31,000 nucleotides of DNA. It comes from Tubiluchus corallicola. Lineage: Eukaryota; Priapulida; Priapulimorpha; Priapulimorphida; Tubiluchidae. Each line of letters starts with the position of its first letter. Position 1 is the stretch's first letter. The notes beneath the pieces were generated by a model. That model saw nothing but the letters and a program-made list of their open reading frames with translations, searched no databases and was not told where the DNA came from. Both the position numbers and the translations under genes were made by a program. The stretch spans positions 1 through 31,000 of the forward strand of contig JAQGDQ010000758.1 of NCBI GenBank assembly GCA_030141605.1, read 5' to 3'. Of the stretch, positions 9,739-19,257 are shown piece after piece.

Positions 9739-10148
9739 TAGGGGTGAACATTCTCTACTAGAAAGCGAATTCGAATCGAACCGAATTTGTGACTTTCGAA
9801 TTCGAATCGAACCGAACTTCAGGATTTCGAATTCGAACCGAATTCGAATTGAGACTGAAAGATTTTCGAACAAGTTTTCGAACCACCAGCAAAAATTAGT
9901 CTTACAAAGATCATGCATATCACAAGATTTTGTTCTGCAACAAAACGACTAGTAATTTGTTTAAAATTGTGCACAAAAATCACAGCTGAATTATACTAAT
10001 TGCATGATGTTTCAATCGTTTTACTGATAAAGTACATGTGTGATTGAAGTGCCGAATTATTCGAATCTATAGTTTTGAATTCAAATCGAGTTCGAAATAA
10101 AAAAACACGTTTGAACTCGAACGTTCGATGCTCATCCATAATCAGCAC
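9731..10148. mobile_element. hAT-type nonautonomous element with perfect 8-bp TSD
   Basis: The 402-bp element 9739-10140 starts TAGGGGTGAACAT and ends ATGCTCATCCATA, whose reverse complement TATGGATGAGCAT matches the left end at 10 of 13 positions. It is flanked on both sides by ATCAGCAC (9731-9738 and 10141-10148), the 8-bp duplication expected of hAT transposases. The interior contains repeated palindromic TTCGAATTCGAATCGAACCG blocks and no transposase gene, so it depended on an enzyme encoded elsewhere. Confidence 0.85.
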
Positions 10149-10846
10149 TCCTCAAGTTATTATAGGTTGTATGAGACGGATGAGGATGCCCAACTAAATG
10201 TTGAGAGCATTGACAGTTTCCGCTGATCCAAACAATACTTCGATGTAAATATAAATTGTTCTGTACTATTACTCGTAGCTCATTTTTTTGTTACACCGCG
10301 AGGTAGTATTGGGTTTGGTTGTTTTCTTACGATTGTTGTGGTCCTGTGCAGTGGACACTGCGTGCGCGATACGCCGCGGCGCCATAATTCATCTGAAGTT
10401 TTTATTATTCACTAGATGGCAGCACAGCGCGACTCGTGTACCTTAGCAAACACCTGCAAGTGAAAACGGTAGTTTATAAGAGGTAAAATGGTTTTGATGA
10501 TTGAGGTTTATTAACCACAGTGCGTATGTTTGCGTTACCATAAATTTGGCATTGCGGTGTAGCGTTTGTGCAGTGTTTGATAATGTCTGTTAACCATTTA
10601 TTGTGCATGCTGTGATATGATAGCAATGCCAATAACGCCAGCTAATGTTAACATCTCTACCTAGTGCTTCGCAACTGCCTTTCGATTAATAAATCCAAGA
10701 AGACTAGGTTTCAAAAGGCTAAATAAATGTAACAAGAAACTGAAAAATAAAGTTAAAAACAAAAATTGAAATGCAGCATATACACTATGGAAAATTGGAA
10801 GTAATGCTAAACACTTAAATTTAAAATGTATAACTGCTTGTAGTGT
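10149..10846. other. intergenic DNA with one CTCF-like motif
   Basis: A short GC-rich patch (10350-10385, 'gcgcgatacgccgcggcgcc') precedes a TCACTAGATGGCAGCA motif at 10410-10425. No exon was identified. The patch could belong to a regulatory element of either flanking gene, but nothing proves it. Confidence 0.45.
10410..10425 (+). promoter_or_regulatory. CTCF-like core motif
   Basis: TCACTAGATGGCAGCA is close to the bilaterian CTCF core CCASYAGRKGGCRS. A weaker relative, CCATAGATGGCAGCAC, is in MAP3K4 intron 1 at 15335-15350. This is meaningful only if the species has CTCF, which non-bilaterians lack. Confidence 0.3.
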
Positions 10847-12094
10847 GGTGCTACTACACTTTCACACCTCCTACTTTTTTCTAGGTTATTACTCGTTTCT
10901 AGGCTGGTAGGTCATTATTCTATTATTCTCACGTCATCAGTAAATGTTTCTGATAATCTTGTGATAACTTAGTCATATATTTAGTGTATAATTACAAGTA
11001 ATTACGTAGTATTCACATTTGTACACGATACAGTTCGTATCACCATCATGCTTATGTGGTGTCACATGACGATTTTCGTATTAGTTTATGCATTATCAGG
11101 GCCTAACTTAAAAGGCACTTGACACACTTTTATCTTAACCGCCTTTACGAAATAAAGAACACAACCTTGATTTTATAATCTAATAATACTACAGTAATAG
11201 ATAAAATTAATTATAAATAACTGTAGTCGTCTAAAATAATTTCCTTGTATATGTCAGCTTGGGCATGACTACACACTGAAAGAGAAACAAATAATTCAGG
11301 AAGTCTTTTGAAGAAAAGACAATTTGCAAAATGACGCAGCACTATAATGACATTGTCGGTCTAGAAATATTATATTTAAGGCCCGCACCCTACCTATAAT
11401 TATAATTAATTTGAAGCTTCAGCTGTCTTTAGTGATGCCGTAGTTTCTAAAAAAATTATTATTAAATTTTATTTAATTATTTAAAGTAATATTGTAGGCC
11501 TATAACACTCTCATTATCATCACTGTTATTATTGGTGGTGATAATGAGTATTACAAATGTGTGTTGTAGTATCACATACGTTTGTGATATTCATTATCGC
11601 CACCATTATTCCAGTGTTATTTTTATTACCATCTCCATCACTACCACTGTTCTGATACATATTTTTAATATTGAAAGCAATTTATTTTTTGTTACAAGTT
11701 GACCAGCTAACAACTTAACATACATGAAACACAGATTTCTAGACCTGTAATTAATTATTATATAATACGACACGAACTCCCGTGGCTGCAACTCGTAATA
11801 ATCATAAATTATGTAACGAAACTAAAAATACAGGTTAAGGGCCACATACATCACTGCGCGAGAGCAATTGCGCATTAGTGCGTAAACTCAAGTTATTCAA
11901 GTGGAGCTTCTTGCTTGTTAGTGATGGTAAGTAATATATGACTTTAATCTGGAATTGTAATGCCTAAAAACCTATAATATTATGGGAATATGGTGTATAT
12001 ATATTATGCCGGTTGGTCTGCTTTCTGGCCTGCAGGCGTGAAAACAAAGAATAGGTCAGAAAAAAGTAGGAGGTGCGAAAATGTAATAGCCCCA
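10847..12094. mobile_element. 1.25-kb TIR element
   Basis: The left end GGTGCTACTACACTTTCACA plus CCTCCTACTTTTTTCTAG is matched by the reverse complement of the right end, GGGGCTATTACATTTTCGCA plus CCTCCTACTTTTTTCTGA. The arms are about 38 bp with some seven differences. The interior has no transposase-like frame. A target duplication could not be identified, so the superfamily is open. The interior also holds the hairpin at 11533-11605. Confidence 0.7.
11533..11605 (+). ncRNA. candidate hairpin RNA (miRNA-precursor-like)
   Basis: Positions 11533-11564 pair with 11574-11605 as a 32-bp stem without any mismatch around a 9-nt loop. Five of the pairs are G-U wobbles on the + strand (11539/11599, 11548/11590, 11552/11586, 11558/11580, 11561/11577); on the - strand the same positions would be A-C mismatches. 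A second, overlapping 14-nt inverted pair (11510-11523 with 11535-11548) offers an alternative fold. The hairpin lies inside the TIR element 10847-12094, so it may be transposon-derived. Expression is unknown. Confidence 0.35.
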
Positions 12095-12893
12095 GTAATC
12101 TTAATACTTTTTTGAAAGTTTCAACAGGAGATAAGTAAGTCCTGGTTGGTTTGCAATGCTCTTAACTTGTAAATGTCGATAAAGCATTGCAAACAAGCTG
12201 AAATGTGGAATATTTAAAATCAGCTGAAATCAAACTTTGTTTATTTCCCACTGGTTAGCAATAATGTTTTAAATTTTTCCCGCTTTTGTTTTTTTTAGTT
12301 TCGCATTACTAAATTATCGTACAATTATCGATTATTGTGTAGTCTTTTTTGTGTCATGAACGCATGTATGTTCTGATAATTATGGTATATGCGGCAACAC
12401 TACTCGGCCGTTAATGCACCGATTTGGTGCAAAATTCCATACTTTTTAGCCTCCAAATGCAATGAACATTATATAAAATGGCAACTCTGGCCAAGAGTTA
12501 GCTGTGGAAAAACATGGCCGCGTCCTGCATTCCCCGAAAGAACTATGTTATAATAATTATTGCGTTTTACTTTTTAAATTAAAAAAATATGCTTTTATTT
12601 GACCTTGTCAAGTAAATATATTAACGTATATTTTTTCTATCAAATTCCTGGCCAGGTGTGCGATAAAAAAATATTACCCGGGCGATTAGACGGGAACAGA
12701 AGTATTTTTTGTCGGCCTAACTACAACAACAAATAATATGGTAGTAAATTCTTCTTTCATAACTAGTCAAACATTTGTCAAGTTGTTTAAAACTAACTAA
12801 AAACCCCCAGACGTCATTTATTTACATTTAGTGCATTCCTGGTACAACCAACAAAAGTCTTTTGTTTTCGACAAGCCGACAAAAAGTGTAACC
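12095..12893. promoter_or_regulatory. region upstream of MAP3K4, possible promoter
   Basis: This 800-bp stretch holds the promoter or 5' untranslated region if the first coding exon is also the first exon. A TATA-like ATTATATAAAATGG lies at 12468-12481, about 435 bp before the start codon. No CpG-island-like block or further motif is convincing. The transcription start cannot be placed from sequence. Confidence 0.3.
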
Positions 12894-12923
12894 ATGACTG
12901 TTTCTGCAATCAAGTATGGCTGA
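12894..12923 (+). promoter_or_regulatory. short uORF overlapping the MAP3K4 start codon
   Basis: ATG at 12894, with A at -3, opens a nine-codon frame (MTVSAIKYG) that ends at TGA 12921-12923, just past the main ATG at 12916 and in another frame. If the transcript begins upstream, ribosomes starting here would bypass the MAP3K4 start. Confidence 0.4.
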
Positions 12924-13093
12924 TGAAGACGAAACTGTGAAATTCGACAACAATGATGGCTTCTTTGACAATTTTGACGAGCGCGAGGACGACGCACCTT
13001 TGAATTCGCTGGAAACAGAGAAGCTCGCAGAAGCATTTGCCGAACATTATTACAAATATGAACCAAAGGATCACCGTGAAGCCAAGCGTTTAG
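12916..13093 (+). CDS. MAP3K4: MAP3K4-type MAP kinase kinase kinase, exon 1 (start codon)
   Basis: This is the N-terminus of a MEKK4/MTK1-like kinase, which in other animals activates MKK3/6 and MKK4/7 upstream of p38 and JNK and is switched on by GADD45 proteins binding its N-terminal half. The exon encodes 59 residues, strongly acidic, beginning MADEDETVKFDNNDGFFDNF. The ATG has A at -3 and G at +4, and TGA at 12895-12897 closes the frame upstream. The donor is TTAG|gtaggt at 13094 (phase 1), chosen over the gtgaag 4 bp later because only phase 1 joins exon 2 in frame. Eight exons chain in phase across the window for about 542 codons. Identity rests on exons 2-8; exon 1 itself is not conserved enough to recognise alone. 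Confidence 0.8.
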
Positions 13094-13199
13094 GTAGGTG
13101 AAGCTGAAACAGAGTTACCTGGTCCGAGTTATATCTAAAGGTAGTATGAAGAAATTTTCTAAAGGTTATTTGCGAGTTCGGTGCATAAAAAAGGTTAAA

Positions 13200-13748
13200 T
13201 ATTAAAACTGGACGATTGTGTAGACATTAGTTCAAAATAAAGTATGCTGTAATGTATTGAAAACTACGACAGCTTTTTTAAATCAGAGCTTAAATTAAAT
13301 AATAATTACCTTGGATAGTTCATTTTGTTAAACTTTCAAAGTTACGCGCTGCTCTGCGAATCCACTAAGACTGGCAGTGGTGCGTTTTTGTCACATTCAC
13401 GTGGCCGACAAATAGGCGCTGTACCATGATAAGCATGATCATGGGTTGCAATGTCCATCTGTGACATCATTGTGAATTAAAGCTCATTTTCATGACATCA
13501 CATCAGCGTCTTATAGCCATCTCCGGTTACGCAAACATGCTTGAATCCCAAGAAAGATGCCTACCATTGCACAAACTCTGGTTAGTTTGTGACGTAAGAG
13601 CTAACTGTAAGTGTTCGGTTGCAGTTAATTACTTCCCAAGGTAGACATTCAAATATTAGAAACAACTGCTAACTTGTATAGGCAAGAAATGTATATTTGG
13701 ACATAAACTAAAATGAGACTGACTCTAATCAATCGTCCAATTTTCCTC
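13200..13748 (+). mobile_element. MITE family B, copy 1
   Basis: The left end AAAACTGGACGATTGTGTAG and the reverse complement of the right end, AGGAAAATTGGACGATTG, form the inverted terminal repeat. The interior ('gtcacattcacgtggc', 'gacatcac', 'gttagtttgtgacgt') matches copy 2 at 15845-16393 in reverse orientation. No coding capacity. Confidence 0.8.
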
Positions 13749-13886
13749 ATAACTGACTTTCTCACAATTTGATGATCAAGACATCGCCATTACCTATTAG
13801 ATGTGAGCAACAGAATTTTACAGATGTGTTTACAGTAAACTAGAACTGATAAACTATAGTTTATTTCCCGTACTAACAGCCTAGGC

Positions 13887-13932
13887 GAGGCCCGGGGAAG
13901 TGGGGCGTGTGAGGCCCCCTCGGGGGGGGGGC
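13887..13932 (+). other. G-rich block, possible G-quadruplex
   Basis: The block reads CCCGGGGAAGTGGGGCGTGT, then GAGGCCCCCT, then C and a run of ten Gs. It has GGGG tracts at three sites plus the long run, within an otherwise AT-rich intron and on the transcribed (sense) strand. A competing GGCC/GGCC hairpin is also possible. Confidence 0.4.
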
Positions 13933-14424
13933 GATTGCGTCCATGGTTGGCACCCAGAAAATTTTTGAACTGCTAGAATGCCGGAGAAGCATTTTCGAAG
14001 AGAAAATGTGGAGCTATACAGTTGTTAAAGGAAAGAACAATTGAAAGAAAAACTGCTTTTTCACTCAAGACCAGTCCTTAATACTTGTCAAATAGTGAAA
14101 TAAAAAACAACATCTTTGCAATATGTAATACCGTACTCTCACTTCCGTACAAGCCGTCTTCTGACCTTTCGTTTTGCAAAGTTATCAATTAACTCGTTAA
14201 AATCAAGGCCTTTTTGCTACATCCACATTCATTCGAATATTTGACAGACCGTTTAACCGATCCTGGGTCATCGTCAAACGATTGTCGCTTTTGATATTTT
14301 TAACGCACTGAATTAGCGTTCACCGGACGAAACGGAAACAAGGCATTGATAGGAAGTGCGAAGCGCGACCACAATATTTGGACAAATTGTGAAACAAAGT
14401 TACTAAACGAGAATTAATTTTGTG

Positions 14425-15590
14425 ACAGTTGGGCTTTTTAACTAACCAGTTAAAGGTTATTAATTATGCTTGATTAACTGTTTAACAATTCCTGATGTTG
14501 TCCTTCATATGACAAAACATCTAATACACTTCACGAACTAATATGAAGAAATTTGTGAAAGTCATGTTTGAAGTTGTAGATCACTCACTTTGTTATGATT
14601 GAGTTTAGGCACAGAAGTATGAACAAGAATAAAAATCTATAATACATATTTGCACTGCACACAACAGAAAAGTGTTTATTAAATCTACAGACACATGAGC
14701 AGCATGACTGCTGCACTGAACACTGAGCATGAGAGTGAGAGTGAGTCTCCTGCACTGAACACTGAGAGTGAGAGTGTCCTGCACTGAACACTGAGAGTGA
14801 GAGTGAGTCTCCTGCACTGAACACTGAGAGTGAGAGTGAGTGTCCTGCACTGAACACTGAGAGTTAGAGAGTGAGAGTGTCCTGCACTGAACACTGAGAG
14901 TGAGAGTGTCCTGCACTGAACACTGAGAGTGAGAGTCTCCTGCACTGAACACTGAGAGTGAGAGTCTCCTGCACTGAACACTGAGAGTTAGAGAGTGAGA
15001 GTGTCCTGCACTGAACACTGAGAGTGAGAGTGTCCTGCACTGAACACTGAGAGTGAGAGTGTCCTGCACTGAACACTGAGAGTGAGAGTCTCCTGCACTG
15101 AACACTGAGAGTTAGAGTGTGAGTGTGAGAGTTTCCTGCACTGAACACTGAGAGTGAGAGTGACTAGAAAGTAAAACCAGTCAGTATATATAGGTATAGC
15201 TGACCTATGCAGACTTGCAAAGGCTTCACAAAAACCATTACTTTAAAATAGGGAGAGAACCAGTGAATATGCATTCACTGGACCATACAATTATACTGGG
15301 GGTAAGTCGGCTGGTAGAATGTAACAGGGTTAGCCCATAGATGGCAGCACCTAATTATAATGTACAATTCCAACTTCCACAAAATTGTCCAGTTCTAACC
15401 CATTGTATAATCATAGAAATTCACTCAACTTAGCATTTTTTCAGTACGTGAATAAATGATCGACCATTTTCAATGTTTGAAAAAGTTCTTGAACAAAAAA
15501 ATCCACTTTGTAGAGAAATACTGCGACGCAATTACCCCCTCCGAACCATGCCATGTTTACTCACACGTTATTGGTTATACATAAACTCCC
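14425..15590 (+). mobile_element. dispersed repeat family C, copy in intron 1
   Basis: The left part (14425-14560: 'cagttgggctttttaactaa', 'tgaactaatatgaagaaat'-like) matches 26242-26338. The right part (15404-15590: 'tcagtacgtgaataaat', 'attaccccctccgaacca', 'actcaca') matches 26985-27145. The two copies share ends but have different centres: here the 14-unit minisatellite, in intron 6 a separate inverted-repeat element. The true termini and class are not settled. Confidence 0.65.
14711..15163. repeat. minisatellite, 14 units of 29/33/37 bp
   Basis: Every unit starts TGCACTGAACACTGAGAG and ends CC. Lengths differ in 4-base steps through extra GAGT or TAGAGAGT-type segments (29, 33 or 37 bp). 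Long minus-strand frames rich in Ser, Cys and Gln result from the absence of stops and are not genes. Confidence 0.9.
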
Positions 15591-15844
15591 ATGCCTTTAC
15601 AATCTGCCAATCTTGGAATCACTGCGTGTGCAAATGCTGAATATTGTGCAGGACGTTCGATGTTGTAGGATCTTTCGTTTCATATAGCCGGTGAGCGACG
15701 GTGTGTGACGGGATTTGTCTGTGAAAAAATTGTGTAATGTTAGAATGTAAAGGAAAGTAATTATTAAATGGTTAGCGGTTTTTTAAACGGTTACACCAGT
15801 CAGCGGTTGGATAAACATTTAAACAGTTAACCGTCTCAACCTTA

Positions 15845-16393
15845 AAGGAAAACTGGACGATTATCTGGACTCAATTTCATTTTAATTTGCTGTCCAAAAT
15901 ATACATTTTCTTGCCTATAAAAGTTAACAATTGTTTCTTGTGTATGAATAATTAGCTTAGACATTCAATTAGTGGCAGCTGAACACAGCTGTTGCTTACG
16001 TCAGAAACTAACCACAGTTTGTGCAATGACAGGCATCTTCCCTTGCACGTCAAGCGTGTTTGTGTAAGTGTTACAGTACTGTTTAAACGAGTGATGTCAC
16101 GAAAAATGGGCTTTACATCATATGACGTCAGAAACTAACACTGCTGTTCATGATCATGTTTTTCATGGTACCATCTTCTATTTGTTGGCCACATGAACGT
16201 GACAAAAAGGCGCCATTGCCAATCTTAGTAGATTCACTGAAACGCACGTTGCTTTGAAAGTTTAACAAAATTTGAGTGTCCGAGGTAATTATTATTTAAT
16301 TTAAGCTTTGATTAAAAAAACTATTGTAATTTTCACTATTTTGAAGCATTTTTTATTCTGAACTCGTGTTTACACAGTCATCCAGTTTTCCTT
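15845..16393 (-). mobile_element. MITE family B, copy 2, with TA duplication
   Basis: AAGGAAAACTGGA at the left end and TCCAGTTTTCCTT at the right end are perfect 13-bp inverted repeats, flanked by TA at 15843-15844 and 16394-16395. Length 549 bp, TA flanks and no coding capacity fit a nonautonomous Tc1/mariner-type element. It is in the opposite orientation to copy 1, about 2.1 kb away in the same intron. Confidence 0.85.
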
Positions 16394-16792
16394 TATATTA
16401 CAGAGCAAATTATATTTTAATCTTGTGTTCGCGTGATTTAATTTCAACAAATAGATTCATTGCCAATTTTTCACAGTTAATATCTCCATCTTTACTTGTC
16501 TGGTTTAGAAGGACGAAATTTAAGTTGAATGGCATAATATGCTGACGTAGCGAATACTGTAGATCGTTTAACCAATCTTACTTCTTACTTAGATAAACAT
16601 TGATCGGCAGTTTACCCGCTCTTTTGTATCTTGTTTTTTTCTTACAACCTCTCTTTTGTATCTTGTTTCTTTCTTATAGCTGTCGCTCAATGACGAATGT
16701 TGATCTAATCGTTTCAATACATCCGTTTGTGTGTAGTTTTATAAACTCATAAATGAAGTATTATAATTGGTGAAGTCATTAAACTTTTTCAG

Positions 16793-17433
16793 GAAAAAAG
16801 TCTAGGGACGCAAGAGCCGCCGCTAAAACCGAAGCTGCTGCTAGAGATCACACAAAATATAGAGCATCTTCTTCCGCATGTGCCAACGCGTCTGGTTCGA
16901 CGTCGGAAGCAGACGACGATCAATCTGTATTTCTAGAAGAGCAGCCGGGAAACATGAGCCATGAATCAAGAGCGACAAAAACGAAGGTGTCCCGTGCGCG
17001 AATGCAGGCGCGAACGGAACGGCGCGCAGAACGTTCCAAGGACCGCGACATGAAGAGGTTTTCCGGCGAGTTCTCTCCCATCGATGTTCTTTCGGCCGTC
17101 TCCTCGAAAGTGGAGCAGCAGCCGAGCAGCAGGGTCCTGTTCGGCAGCCAGTTCTCGTCGAGCATACAGCGCGACAACCCGCCCAGATGCGTGCCCACTC
17201 AGCGCGTCGCCGAGGACTTCAAGAAGCTGCGCACTCGTCTGCCGTCGTACCAGATGGAATCGGCCATCGAGCACGAGTACGAGGCTGACCGGGTCAAATT
17301 TCACGAGATGTTTGCCCAGTTGATCAATCTTGGGAATAAGATGGCGGACAGTAAAGAGAAAGACACGACACCTCGTCAGCAAACGCAGCGTTGGCAAATG
17401 AAAGTGAAAGATTTGATATGGTTTGAACTTCAG
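16793..17433 (+). CDS. MAP3K4: MAP3K4 exon 2
   Basis: The exon opens after 'actttttcag' and completes the split Gly codon (G|GA) of exon 1. It encodes 213 residues and ends phase 0 at CAG|gtaagt. The first half is Ala/Ser/acidic, followed by a basic stretch (about KTKVSRARMQARTERRAERS) of low complexity. The last 60 residues carry the family signature: EYEADRVKFHEMFAQLINLG, a short linker, then KVKDLIWFELQ, which I recall as matching the vertebrate 'DRLKFFETL...ELIWLELQ' region. In vertebrate MTK1 the N-terminal half binds GADD45 and includes an autoinhibitory segment. The exon is more GC-rich than its introns. Confidence 0.88.
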
Positions 17434-17840
17434 GTAAGTGAAACCACTAAGCAGTTTTTTTAATTTATTTATTACATCCGATTGAATTTCATTTGCAAAT
17501 TATCACCATGGATTTTTTCATTAGGAATTATTTAACATACATCCACCGCTGAACGGGCTATCTATCCATTCCCAGCACCACCCTCGGCCCATTCCCGTTC
17601 TCTACATCTCAGCCGTATAACTTGCAACAAACAGCCGAAAAATGGCCATTTTTGGAGGTTTTTTGCCTCCCTTCCTCCCGGTAGGCCCGATTCGAAAAAT
17701 AAACCATCAATGGCACGACACTAGATCGAGACCTTTTGTTTGATATAGATCGTCGCAAATGGTGCCGTCGTCCGGGCTGTAGCCTCGAATCTTATATATA
17801 TATATAACATGTCAAGAATATTAATATATAGATGTTTATA

Positions 17841-18719
17841 GAGCGCGATCATCTCGGCTTGTTTGTATTGAAGCCATTATCAAACTATAAATGAACTCCA
17901 GAAGAATAAATGATACAAAGGCACAAACTGAAACTACAAAACAACATACAGTAGTACCTCAGTTTTTTACCGTAATTCGTTCCTAAGTGTTTGAAAACCG
18001 ATTTGGTTGAGAACTGAATCATTTATTCCCATAAGAAATAATGTAAAAGCAAATAATCCGTTCTCAAGCACCAAATGAACTGTAAAGTATTACTAAAACG
18101 AAATATAATAATGCAAAAATGTTTGTTTAAACAGTTGATGTGATATTATTGATAAGAAAAACATGATAGAATTACGTAGCAAGAAAAACATGATTGATCC
18201 TGCATGAAAAAGCGGAGAAAAATAAGCGTATAAAGCACTTAGCGATATTAAGCGATTCAAATCTTGTGTGTGACTATTCTCGGGTGCGGTCGGTTACGCT
18301 CGGCTCGCCGCACACGTGTTCATCATGTGTTTGGTGGTTTGTCGAGAGCGGAGACAATTTCAGCTCGAATTTTCTGGTCGAAAACCGATTTGTACAAGTA
18401 CGGAGACATTTGAAGACAGAGTTGTAACTGTATTAGAATTAAACTTACCAAAATAAGCTTGGTTGTAGTGAAAGAAATTGCAGAGAAACATACAAAATTT
18501 TTACGTAACACGTGAGAACCAAAATAATCTTTAAGTGTCTTTTTTGGTTCTCTGCAATTTCTTCCATTACAACCTGGTTTATTTTTGATAAGTTAAATTC
18601 TAATCTATTGTTTTATAGTTTCAGTTTGTACCTTTGTGTCATTAATGTATTATTTATTCTTCTTCTTGGCTTCATTTATAGTTTGATAATGGCTTCAATA
18701 GCCGAAATGATCGTCGCTC
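17841..18719. mobile_element. foldback element with long inverted arms
   Basis: The left arm (17841-17948 plus 18431-18487) and the right arm (18549-18719) are reverse complements over about 165 bp. They share 'gaagccattatcaaactata', 'acaaactgaaacta', 'ttagaatt', and 'gaaattgcagagaa'. The outer ends read GAGCGCGATCATCTCGGC (left) and GAGCGACGATCATTTCGGC (reverse complement of right). The left arm is interrupted by the element 17949-18430; removing it restores collinearity with the right arm. Confidence 0.85.
17949..18430. mobile_element. nested TA-flanked element (482 bp)
   Basis: The ends are CAGTAGTACCTCAG and, as the reverse complement of the right end, CAGTTACAACTCTG. TA occurs at 17947-17948 and 18431-18432. 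Its left end continues with 'accgtaattcgttcc' and 'cccataagaaataatgtaaa', a pattern I recall from the termini of widespread nonautonomous DNA transposons. The uninterrupted right arm of the host element serves as the empty site. No transposase frame is present. Confidence 0.8.
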
Positions 18720-19257
18720 AGTAAGCATGTTGTTTCCTAGAAGCTGACTCTCTTGTTTATTTTGTGGTTGTTTGGTTGTTAAGTGAGAAAATCAACATCT
18801 TAGATTTCTATAATATCTTCACACTTTTCATTTCGCTTTTAGTAAAGTTAGTTAAGTCTAATGCCCCGACTTTTCGTAGTAAAATGTTTGTGGCTCACGA
18901 TGCCTGTTTCTGTTAGAGTTCGACTGAAGGTTTCAGTGCAAGAAATATTTCAGCCTTCAGCTAATATGTTTAGCATGATAGAAACTTGCCATTGTTTGTT
19001 TCTGCTTCAAGGCTAATAAATCTATCCATCTCACAATATTTTGGTAGGAAATTCCAGCAGTTGTCTATGCTAGAATGCTGCTTGGAAGGGATATTAGATT
19101 TAGTGCAGTGGCCTGTGCTCAGTGTTCAGTTTCTTACAAAACTCAGAGCGTTTTTAACACGCAGTGTTGTGGTTGTAGCGTTTTCCAATTCGACTGGTAG
19201 CCATAACGTACGAAATATAATAGCATTTATACATATTATAGAAAACGAGTCATTTTA

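Larger units (their letters stand above)
13094..16792 (+). other. MAP3K4: MAP3K4 intron 1 (3.7 kb, repeat-filled)
   Basis: GT at 13094 and AG at 16791-16792 bound it. It contains two opposed copies of a 549-bp MITE (13200-13748 and 15845-16393), a G-rich block (13887-13932), and a dispersed repeat (14425-15590) holding a minisatellite. The stretches 13749-14424 and 15591-15844 show no gene; the latter ends 'cagttaaccgtctcaacc', a possible decayed hAT end. Positions 16394-16790 hold nothing recognisable. Confidence 0.85.

Noticed and set aside
14585-15148. Ser/Cys/Gln-rich minus-strand frames
   Set aside because: Translation of the 29/33/37-bp minisatellite; no start context, splice sites or homology.
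16966-17397. 143-residue minus-strand frame
   Set aside because: Antisense shadow of MAP3K4 exon 2, which has splice sites, phase continuity and family motifs.
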